5,774 nucleotides of DNA from Alphaproteobacteria bacterium (GTDB lineage: Bacteria; Pseudomonadota; Alphaproteobacteria; SMXP01): contig JAJFIM010000345.1 of the NCBI GenBank assembly GCA_021774995.1, forward strand, positions 1 through 5,774, written 5' to 3'. Below the pieces are notes generated by a model. It ran no database searches. It had not been told where the DNA came from and saw only the letters and a list, made by a program, of their open reading frames with translations. The translations under genes and the position numbers were made by a program. Shown here in pieces: positions 1 to 5,274 of this stretch (positions are counted from its first letter, which is position 1; each line of letters begins with the position of its first letter).

Positions 1-1
1 T

Positions 2-178
2 GAATTGATCCCAAGTTCGCAATTCTCGCTGCAGTCTAATCGGTTTTACAATGCGGCTGCGGAAAGCGCGCTTCGGGCCTTGCAACGTTGCCAGCCGTTC
101 ATCCTGCCAACAGGCAAATGTGATGTTTGGAAAGAGACGGAAATGACCTTCGATCCGGGGCAAATGCTGGGGCGGTGA
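2..178 (+). CDS. tolA: TolA C-terminal domain (partial, 5' end outside window)
   Basis: This is the last 58 codons of an open frame that enters from the left edge and stops at TGA 176-178. TolA is the inner-membrane protein that spans the periplasm, is energised by TolQR and reaches TolB and Pal through its C-terminal domain. The visible part contains the helix RFYNAAAESALRALQRCQPF, a Leu-Pro turn, then a DVWKE segment and the ending MTFDPGQMLGR. This matches the pattern I know for alphaproteobacterial TolA (TonB-like C-terminal fold), where an Arg-Cys-x-Pro stretch is followed by a Trp-Lys and a final TFDP. Immediate downstream tolB and pal strongly support the call. Two cysteines, at about residues 33 and 43 of the fragment, lie close together. 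The transmembrane helix and the long central helix are outside the window. Confidence 0.9.
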   Translation, partial: ELIPSSQFSLQSNRFYNAAAESALRALQRCQPFILPTGKCDVWKETEMTFDPGQMLGR

Positions 179-280
179 AGGCGGTGTGAGCAGACATATT
201 CCTGACAAACTTGTGCGGTTGATAAGGGTCTTGCCGGTGTGAACGGGCGATCAGGGTTTCAAAGGGGGCGGAGAGAATTT

Positions 281-1654
281 ATGTTTCAATTTCAGCGTAT
301 AAAACAAGGGCGGACGGGAGTCGCGATGTTCAGAATGTTTGGGATCTTGATGGCCGCCCTTATCGGCATCGCCTCCGCCAACCCGGCCCACGCCGTGCTC
401 AAAATCAATATTACGCAAGGCAATGTCGATCCCATGCCGGTGGCCATCGTTGATTTTGTCGGCGGGACCACGCAAGAATCTGAAATCGGGGCCAATATTG
501 CTTCCGTTATTGGGGCCAATCTGGGCCGCTCTGGGCTTTTTCGGCCCCTCGACAAGCGCTCTTTTATAGAACGCACGATCCAGCCCAACGCTGCGCCGCG
601 TTTTGGCGACTGGCGGATTATCAGTGCTTCGGCTCTTATCACGGGCCAGACGACCTTTGAGAGTGATGGTAAGCTCAAAGTAGAGTTCCGGCTGTGGGAT
701 GTGTTCGCTGAACAGCAAATGGTCGGCTTGCAGTTTTTCACCACACCCGAAAATTGGCGCCGGGTCGCGCATCTCGTGTCTGACGCCATATATCAGCGTT
801 TGACCGGGGAAAGTGGCTATTTTGACACGCGCATCGTTTATATTGCGGAGAGCGGCTCCAAGGGTAGAAGGGTCAAGCGTCTGGCTATCATGGATCAGGA
901 TGGCGCCAATCCGTCCTTTCTCACTGATGGCCGGGATCTGGTCCTGACCCCGCGTTTCAGCCCGACCAATCAGGAAATCACCTATCTTTCCTATTTTACC
1001 GGAATTCCGCGGGTTTATCTGTTCAATATCGAATCGGGCAAACAGGAGGTTGTGGGGGATTTTCCGGGCATGACCTTCGCCCCGCGATTCTCTCCTGACG
1101 GGTCGTCAATCATCATGAGTCTGGCCCGGGGCGGCAATTCCGACATCTATACGATGGATTTGCGGACCCGCCAGGTGGAACGGTTAACATCCGTCTCCGC
1201 CATTGACACCTCGCCCTCCTTCTCGCCGGATGGTCAGCGGATCACCTTTAATTCGGATCGCGGCGGCACGTCGCAGATCTACGTTATGGACGCCAGCGGT
1301 GGCGGAATTCAGCGCATTACCTTCGGAAAAGGCCGCTACGCCACCCCCGTCTGGTCTCCGCGGGGCGATCTCATCGCCTTCACCCGGCAGTATCAAGGGC
1401 GCTTTTTCATTGGGGTAATTCGGCCGGACGGCAGCGGGGAGCGGATTTTGACCGAGGGCTACCACGCCGAAGGCCCCTCCTGGTCCCCCAATGGCCGGGT
1501 TGTTCTTTTTTTCCGTGAAACGCCTTCCGTGGACGATACCGGACGGGGTTTTACCACGACTTTGTGGTCGGTTGATCTCACAGGGTACAATGAAAGACGG
1601 GTCGCCACTCCGGGCGATGGGTCAGATCCTGCATGGTCACCCTTGATCCGGTGA
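281..1654 (+). CDS. tolB: Tol-Pal system periplasmic protein TolB
   Basis: TolB is a soluble periplasmic protein that binds Pal through its beta-propeller and is reached by TolA through its N-terminus. The product from ATG 281 is 457 residues, near the family's usual 410-460. Residues 1-38 form an export signal with hydrophobic core GILMAALIGIASA and a probable cleavage after PAHA. The mature N-terminus, VLKINITQGN, and the following alpha/beta domain (to about 175) are typical of alphaproteobacterial TolB. Propeller motifs of the SPDG type recur about every 44 residues: 226-229, 271-274, 315-318, 359-362, 402-405 and a final AWSP near 451-454. Start choice is uncertain. ATG 281 has GGAG seven bases upstream. 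In-frame ATG 326 (442 residues) also has GGGAG five bases upstream and gives a more normal 23-residue signal. GTG 239 is possible but has no clear ribosome site. tolA ends about 100 bases upstream and pal follows, so it is probably in the tol operon. Confidence 0.96.
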   Translation: MFQFQRIKQGRTGVAMFRMFGILMAALIGIASANPAHAVLKINITQGNVDPMPVAIVDFVGGTTQESEIGANIASVIGANLGRSGLFRPLDKRSFIERTIQPNAAPRFGDWRIISASALITGQTTFESDGKLKVEFRLWDVFAEQQMVGLQFFTTPENWRRVAHLVSDAIYQRLTGESGYFDTRIVYIAESGSKGRRVKRLAIMDQDGANPSFLTDGRDLVLTPRFSPTNQEITYLSYFTGIPRVYLFNIESGKQEVVGDFPGMTFAPRFSPDGSSIIMSLARGGNSDIYTMDLRTRQVERLTSVSAIDTSPSFSPDGQRITFNSDRGGTSQIYVMDASGGGIQRITFGKGRYATPVWSPRGDLIAFTRQYQGRFFIGVIRPDGSGERILTEGYHAEGPSWSPNGRVVLFFRETPSVDDTGRGFTTTLWSVDLTGYNERRVATPGDGSDPAWSPLIR

Positions 1655-1676
1655 GGCTTGGCGGGTAAGGTTAGCA

Positions 1677-1705
1677 TTGGCTCGCGCTGGGACGGCGGAT
1701 ATACA
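1677..1705 (+). promoter_or_regulatory. candidate sigma-70-type promoter ahead of pal
   Basis: Between tolB and pal, TTGGCT (1677-1682) and TATACA (1700-1705) are separated by 17 bases. Each matches four of six consensus positions (TTGACA, TATAAT). It lies about 95 bases upstream of the pal start, in the longest gap of the tol-pal block. An internal promoter for pal would suit a lipoprotein needed in large amounts, but that is inference, and matches this weak occur by chance. Confidence 0.25.
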
Positions 1706-1784
1706 CCGTTTCAAAACCTTTGGGGGGCGGGTGACTATTCATTTTAACCAAAGTTCCTCCTTGTCGAGGATCCGAACATTTAAT

Positions 1785-1788
1785 GGAG
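1785..1788 (+). promoter_or_regulatory. ribosome binding site deciding the pal start
   Basis: GGAG at 1785-1788 lies nine bases before ATG 1798. It overlaps the upstream in-frame ATG 1783, so it can serve only the later start. A CTCC at 1757-1760, within a TTCCTCC stretch, is complementary to this GGAG and could in principle mask it. Confidence 0.6.
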
Positions 1789-1797
1789 TATAACGCG

Positions 1798-2286
1798 ATG
1801 AGCCACAGTGATTTCAGTTGGAAGCTCGCGGGGTTAGGGGTGATCATGTTGGCATTGTCCGCCTGCGCCTCGTCCACAGCCTCAACCACGGGCCCGACCG
1901 GCCCAGTACCAGGTTCTGTTGAAGATTTGGTGGTGAATGTAGGGGACAGAGTCTTTTTTGACTTCGACCAATACAATCTCAAACCTTCGTCACAAGCGAC
2001 GTTAGAGCGTCAAGCTGCTTGGCTGGCGACTTATTCCGGCGTTACATTGACCGTAGAAGGCCATGCTGACGAACGCGGTACGCGGGAGTACAACCTTGCG
2101 CTCGGCGCCCGGCGCGCCAATGCCGTCAAGGATTATCTGGTAAGCCTTGGCGTTGATCCTTCGCGCGTGACCACGATTTCATATGGTAAGGAACGTCCGG
2201 CTGAATTGGGTTCCAATGAAGCCGCATGGGCCGCCAATCGGCGCGGTGTTTCCGTCGTCACAAGCGGCGCCGTTCCCTCTTCATAA
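1798..2286 (+). CDS. pal: Peptidoglycan-associated lipoprotein Pal
   Basis: Pal is an outer-membrane lipoprotein whose periplasmic domain binds peptidoglycan and TolB, tying the outer membrane to the wall. From ATG 1798 the product is 162 residues, usual for the family. A lipoprotein signal ends in the lipobox LSAC with the modified cysteine at residue 23. A short Ser/Thr/Gly/Pro linker follows. The OmpA-like domain then shows FFDFDQYNL (about 53-61), the peptidoglycan-binding signature GHADERGT (88-95) with the following RRANAVKDYL helix, SYGKERP (128-134) and the closing NRRGVSVV (147-154). The acidic and arginine residues expected to hold diaminopimelate are present. I chose ATG 1798 over ATG 1783 because GGAG lies nine bases before it, and the earlier start has only a distant GAGGA. 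A strong terminator lies about 65 bases after the stop. Confidence 0.97.
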   Translation: MSHSDFSWKLAGLGVIMLALSACASSTASTTGPTGPVPGSVEDLVVNVGDRVFFDFDQYNLKPSSQATLERQAAWLATYSGVTLTVEGHADERGTREYNLALGARRANAVKDYLVSLGVDPSRVTTISYGKERPAELGSNEAAWAANRRGVSVVTSGAVPSS

Positions 2287-2351
2287 GAAGAGGCCAGCCG
2301 CGCTTGTTTGTTGATGGGCGTGAGCGTAACGGATGTCAAATAAAAGAGATT

Positions 2352-2397
2352 GTTTAAGGGCGCTTTTTCCTTCGTGAAAAAGCGCCCTTAAGCTTTT
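2352..2397 (+). terminator. Rho-independent terminator after pal
   Basis: The arms 2354-2369 and 2376-2391 are a perfect 16-base inverted repeat around the six-base loop CTTCGT. A G-U and a G-C pair (2352-2353 with 2392-2393) lengthen the stem to 18 pairs. TTTT follows at 2394-2397, then GG. The stem is long and has a GGGCGC core. The T run is short, so efficiency is uncertain. On the other strand there is no good T run, so it probably acts mainly rightward. It separates pal from cpoB. Confidence 0.8.
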
Positions 2398-2444
2398 GGT
2401 AACTTTAGTTAAGCGGCGCAGAGTTTTGCAGGTGTGGGAGATTC

Positions 2445-2486
2445 ATGAAAATTGAACCACATACGCATGGTTCGCCTCAATTTTGA
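2445..2486 (+). CDS. possible 13-codon leader ORF upstream of cpoB
   Basis: ATG 2445 has a good ribosome site, GGGAG at 2436-2440, four bases upstream, and opens a 13-codon frame (MKIEPHTHGSPQF) ending in TGA at 2484-2486. I recognise no family, and the peptide is not rich in one amino acid apart from two histidines. It sits between the pal terminator and cpoB, where a cpoB-tilS transcript would carry its leader. Its stop directly abuts a segment able to form alternative hairpins. It could equally be a chance frame; nothing here proves translation. Confidence 0.2.
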   Translation: MKIEPHTHGSPQF

Positions 2487-2524
2487 CCAACTTATGCCTA
2501 TGGTTGGCCGGTTAGAGGGGCCAA
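2487..2524 (+). promoter_or_regulatory. competing short inverted repeats in the cpoB leader
   Basis: Segment CCAAC (2487-2491) can pair with GTTGG (2503-2507), while overlapping TTGGCC (2504-2509) can pair with GGCCAA (2519-2524). The two hairpins exclude each other. Stems are only five and six pairs with loops of eleven and nine bases, and no T run follows, so this is not a plain terminator. A regulatory role is inference only. Confidence 0.2.
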
Positions 2525-2561
2525 GAGCGCCGCGTAGTAACATTGAAGAGCGACTGACGTA

Positions 2562-3566
2562 ATGAGAAACATGACATGGCGCCGGGCGTGGCGCACAGCG
2601 GGGCAAAGCGCGGCAATATCACTTGTGGTTTTGAGCCTGGGTGCGGCGCCCGGGTTTTCGCAAACGCGCGATGTGCAATCCTTGGGCGAAAAGCTGGATC
2701 GATTGGAACGCGATCTTCAGGACGTACAAAGACAAGTTTATTCCCGCTATTCCACTCAAAATCAGGCTGGCGACGCTCCATCGGCAACGCAGCCCGCGCC
2801 AGCGACGGGCGCAAGTCCTGATGCGTCTCCAAGTCTTCCCGCCGGACCCATGGCGATGCGGGTTGACGAACTGGATCAGGGGATGCGCGCTTTGACGGGC
2901 GATGTTGAACGCCTGAATTTTCGGGTGGATCAGATCGCGAGCCAGATCAGCGCCCTGTCCGGCGATATAGATTTTCGTCTGCGGCGTTTGGAGCAAAATA
3001 CCGGGCTGGCTGTTGGCGCATTGCCAACGGCGCCGCAAGGTCCGCGCTCAGGTCTGCCTGATGTTTCGACCATCCCCAAATCGGACGACGTGACATTGGG
3101 GGACCAAAGCTTCAACACCACAGTGCGCACGGCGGGCCAGCCGCAAATGCTGGGCACTCTGCCCGTCGGACAATTGCCGGGAACCGCGGCTGAGCAATAT
3201 GAAGCGGCGAAACAAATGCTGATCGACGGAAACTTCGCAGGAGCGGAAACTGCTTTTGCCCGCTTTGTGCAAGATCATGGCGATGATGAGTTGGCGGGCG
3301 AAGCGCAATATTGGCTGGGTGAAGCCTTTTATGTGCGCGGGGCTTATCAGGAATCGGGCCGGGTTTTTGCCGAAGGTCTGGCAAAATATCCAAACGGCTC
3401 CAGAGGTCCCGATACATTGCTGAAATTGGGCATGTCACTCGCCGCCCTCAATGAAAAAGAAGCGGCGTGTACGACATTCAATGAGCTGGATCGACGCTTT
3501 CCCGATTCCTCTCAGACAGTGGTGCAGCGGGTCAAGGTCGAAAAGTCCAAGATCAAGTGCCGTTGA
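2562..3566 (+). CDS. cpoB: Cell division coordinator CpoB / tol-pal system protein YbgF
   Basis: CpoB (YbgF) is a periplasmic protein that in E. coli binds TolA and the PBP1B machinery and couples outer-membrane constriction to peptidoglycan synthesis. The product is 334 residues, longer than the E. coli protein (about 263) because of its linkers. Residues 1-34 form a signal peptide: a basic start (RRAWR), core AAISLVVLSLGAA, cleavage near GFSQ. Heptad-like coiled-coil stretches lie at about 38-60 and 100-146, split by an Ala/Pro/Ser-rich linker (about 66-97). A second flexible linker covers about 150-207. The C-terminal part, about 208-330, has three tetratricopeptide-type repeats beginning EQYEAAKQMLIDGNFAGAE, then AQYWLGEAFYVRGAYQES and LLKLGMSLAALNEKEAA. 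The ribosome site is weak: GAAGAG at 2545-2550 is eleven bases from ATG 2562. In-frame ATG 2571 is an alternative that shortens the signal by three residues. tilS starts 29 bases after the stop. Confidence 0.93.
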   Translation: MRNMTWRRAWRTAGQSAAISLVVLSLGAAPGFSQTRDVQSLGEKLDRLERDLQDVQRQVYSRYSTQNQAGDAPSATQPAPATGASPDASPSLPAGPMAMRVDELDQGMRALTGDVERLNFRVDQIASQISALSGDIDFRLRRLEQNTGLAVGALPTAPQGPRSGLPDVSTIPKSDDVTLGDQSFNTTVRTAGQPQMLGTLPVGQLPGTAAEQYEAAKQMLIDGNFAGAETAFARFVQDHGDDELAGEAQYWLGEAFYVRGAYQESGRVFAEGLAKYPNGSRGPDTLLKLGMSLAALNEKEAACTTFNELDRRFPDSSQTVVQRVKVEKSKIKCR

Positions 3567-3595
3567 ACCTTCGCCTCATGGCAAAGCGGGTGTAA

Positions 3596-5041
3596 ATGGA
3601 TGAAATGGATTACACTCCAAATGAAGTCCGCAAGCTGAGCGCTTCTGAGTTTGACGCGCTGATGGAAAATGCGGCGCCCGATTTTCCATGGGCGCTTGGC
3701 GTTTCGGGCGGCTCAGACAGTATGGCGCTCATGGCGCTCAGTGCGGACTGGGCAAAGCGTTACGGCAAACCCTTGCCGTTTGTTCTGACCGTGGAACATG
3801 GGCTGCGCGATGGTTCCGTGAACGAAGCGCGGCAGGTCGGCCGGTGGGCCGCTTCATATGGATTATCGCATGATGTTCTGCCATGGCGCGGACCCAAGCC
3901 GACTGCAAGCGTGCAGGCGGCGGCGCGCCAGGCGCGTTATCTACTCATGGCGCGCTGGTGCGCGGCGCATAATGTGCGCACTCTTCTTACTGCTCACACG
4001 CAAGACGATCAGGCCGAGACTTTGCTCTTGCGTCTTGGCCGGGGGAGCGGCGTTGACGGTCTGTCCGCCATGGCGCTGCGTGGGCGCGTGCCGCTGAGCG
4101 ATCCGCAATTTAAAAACATTGCTCTCTTGCGGCCTTTGCTGGGCGTGCGCCGGGAGCGTTTGCGCGCCGCGCTGCGGGATATAGACCAGCCCTGGGTAGA
4201 TGATCCGAGCAATGACGATGATCGCTACGCCCGCGTGCGCATTCGAAAAGCAATGACGCTGCTGACGGCGGAGGGCGTGGAAACCGGCCGCTTGGCTGAG
4301 ACCGCGCGGCGTATGGCGCGCGCCCGCCGGGCATTGGAGAGTGCGGCGGATACGCTGCGCGCTGAGGTTGCGGCCTTTAGCAATGCGGGCTTTGTGCGTT
4401 TGGACGGTCATGGGTTAGCGGCGGCGCCTGAGGAATTGGGGTTGCGCGTCCTGGCGCATGTGCTCAAGGCGGTTTCCGGATCGGATTATCCGCCGCGCCT
4501 GACGGCTCTTGAGAGACTCTATGAGGGCTTGATCCAGAATCTCCAGGGCGGCGCACAGCTAGGACGTGGGCGCACTTTGGCGGGGTGCCGAATCGTTCCG
4601 GATGTAGGCGTAAAAAGACAAAAAGGCGCTTTTTTAATTGTTCGCGAAATGCGCGCTTTATCGGCGCGGATGCGTTCAGACCTGCAAAACCGCGGAAAAG
4701 GGCGTAATTTGCAGGATATGGGGTGGGGCACGCCGTTGCTCTGGGATAACCGTTTTGCCCTTGAGATTACCCCTGCCGCTAACCTATTGCCGGAGCATGT
4801 GAAAATGGAGATTCTTCCCCTGGGACAAGAAGGCTGGCGTCAGGTGCGCCGGGATTTAGAGGCCCAACAACTGGGGTTTGGACCGGGAGAGGGCGTGCCG
4901 GCGCTCGTATTGCCGACTTTACCGGCTTTATGGATGGAGGATCAGGTCGCCGCCGCACCGCATTTTAACCATATCAGACGCGATCTTTTTCCGCCTCGCG
5001 CAGCCCCTATCTCGGTGGAGGCGGTTTTTATCAGGGGATAG
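3596..5041 (+). CDS. tilS: tRNA(Ile)-lysidine synthase TilS
   Basis: TilS uses ATP and lysine to convert the wobble cytidine (C34) of the CAU-anticodon isoleucine tRNA into lysidine, so that it reads AUA and is charged with isoleucine. It acts in the cytoplasm and is normally essential. The 481-residue product carries the N-type ATP-pyrophosphatase loop SGGSDS (37-42), then VEHGLRDGS (67-74), the family hallmark AHTQDDQAETLLLRLGRGSG (133-152), RPLLGVRR (179-186) and the acidic stretch WVDDPSNDD (200-208). The catalytic half ends near residue 220. A central helical region follows, and the C-terminal part includes LPLGQEGWRQVRRD (407-420), as in other alphaproteobacterial TilS. Length is in the family's upper range (E. 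coli about 430). ATG 3596 has only a weak GCGGGTG upstream; ATG 3605 is an alternative. It lies 29 bases after cpoB and probably shares its transcript. A terminator-like hairpin overlaps the 3' end. Confidence 0.95.
   Translation: MDEMDYTPNEVRKLSASEFDALMENAAPDFPWALGVSGGSDSMALMALSADWAKRYGKPLPFVLTVEHGLRDGSVNEARQVGRWAASYGLSHDVLPWRGPKPTASVQAAARQARYLLMARWCAAHNVRTLLTAHTQDDQAETLLLRLGRGSGVDGLSAMALRGRVPLSDPQFKNIALLRPLLGVRRERLRAALRDIDQPWVDDPSNDDDRYARVRIRKAMTLLTAEGVETGRLAETARRMARARRALESAADTLRAEVAAFSNAGFVRLDGHGLAAAPEELGLRVLAHVLKAVSGSDYPPRLTALERLYEGLIQNLQGGAQLGRGRTLAGCRIVPDVGVKRQKGAFLIVREMRALSARMRSDLQNRGKGRNLQDMGWGTPLLWDNRFALEITPAANLLPEHVKMEILPLGQEGWRQVRRDLEAQQLGFGPGEGVPALVLPTLPALWMEDQVAAAPHFNHIRRDLFPPRAAPISVEAVFIRG
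4991..5029 (+). terminator. possible Rho-independent terminator inside the tilS 3' end
   Basis: CCGCCTC (4991-4997) and GAGGCGG (5018-5024) are perfect complements and are followed at once by TTTTT (5025-5029). The stem is GC-rich and the T run well placed, but the 20-base loop is long for a terminator. The hairpin lies wholly within the last 17 codons of tilS and ends ten bases before its TAG stop. No better terminator is visible in the gap before ftsH. Confidence 0.4.
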
Positions 5042-5274
5042 TCTAGGTTGCTTTATTAACCAGAATTCGGGTACAGCCATACTATTAAGTGAAGGCAAGA
5101 AATATATTTTTGGCCATATTTATGTGGTAAACGGCTAAGGATTACCTATCTTCAAAGGGTTCGGCATTGAATATGCAAACATCGCGCTGGTATTTAAAAA
5201 AAACAATGCGGATGTCGGAAGATGATTAAAATTTTTGCTTTTGAAATCTCAAAACCGGGAAAAGTGAGCTCCAT
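5042..5274 (+). promoter_or_regulatory. AT-rich non-coding leader/promoter region of ftsH
   Basis: These 233 bases hold no convincing gene and are about 37% GC by hand count, well below the flanking coding DNA. They contain the weak promoter-like pair TTAACC (5056-5061) and TACTAT (5080-5085), 18 bases apart. A CCTATCTTC (5145-5153) resembles the -10 of alphaproteobacterial heat-shock (sigma-32) promoters, but I see no clear CTTG -35 at the right distance. Small dyads are GGTAA/TTACC (5126-5130, 5142-5146) and TTTTGA/TCAAAA (5239-5244, 5249-5254). There is a run of eight A at 5196-5203. ftsH is commonly heat-inducible, so a promoter here is expected, but I cannot place it firmly. Confidence 0.45.

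Noticed and set aside
202..226. CTGACA (202-207) with GATAAG (221-226) as a tolB promoter
   Set aside because: The -35-like element is good but the spacer is only 13 bases, too short for a sigma-70 promoter.
488..521. Direct repeat GGGGCCAAT (488-496, 513-521)
   Set aside because: Both copies encode Gly-Ala-Asn within the TolB N-terminal domain; short coding coincidence, not a DNA repeat.
251..789. Two overlapping minus-strand open frames (173 and 165 codons) opposite tolB
   Set aside because: They lie opposite the clearly coding tolB frame, overlap each other, show no recognisable domain or ribosome site, and look like antisense shadows.
2619..3038. Minus-strand open frame of 139 codons opposite cpoB
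   Set aside because: No domain, no ribosome site, and the opposite strand encodes the coiled-coil part of CpoB in an intact frame.
3941..4411. Minus-strand open frame of 156 codons opposite tilS
   Set aside because: It is low-complexity, Arg/Ala/His-rich and antisense to a well-conserved tilS segment; a GC-driven shadow frame.
4620..4635. AAAAAG-GCG-CTTTTT hairpin with T run inside tilS
   Set aside because: The stem is almost all A-U with a three-base loop, and the bases encode a conserved-looking stretch in the middle of the gene; too weak for a terminator.
4878..5138. Plus-strand open frame of 86 codons running from tilS into the ftsH leader
   Set aside because: Most of it is an out-of-frame reading of the tilS 3' end, and the rest is AT-rich leader with no recognisable protein.
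5173..5229. 18-codon frame from ATG 5173 in the ftsH leader
   Set aside because: No ribosome site at a useful distance, and it spans an eight-A run; typical of chance frames in AT-rich DNA.
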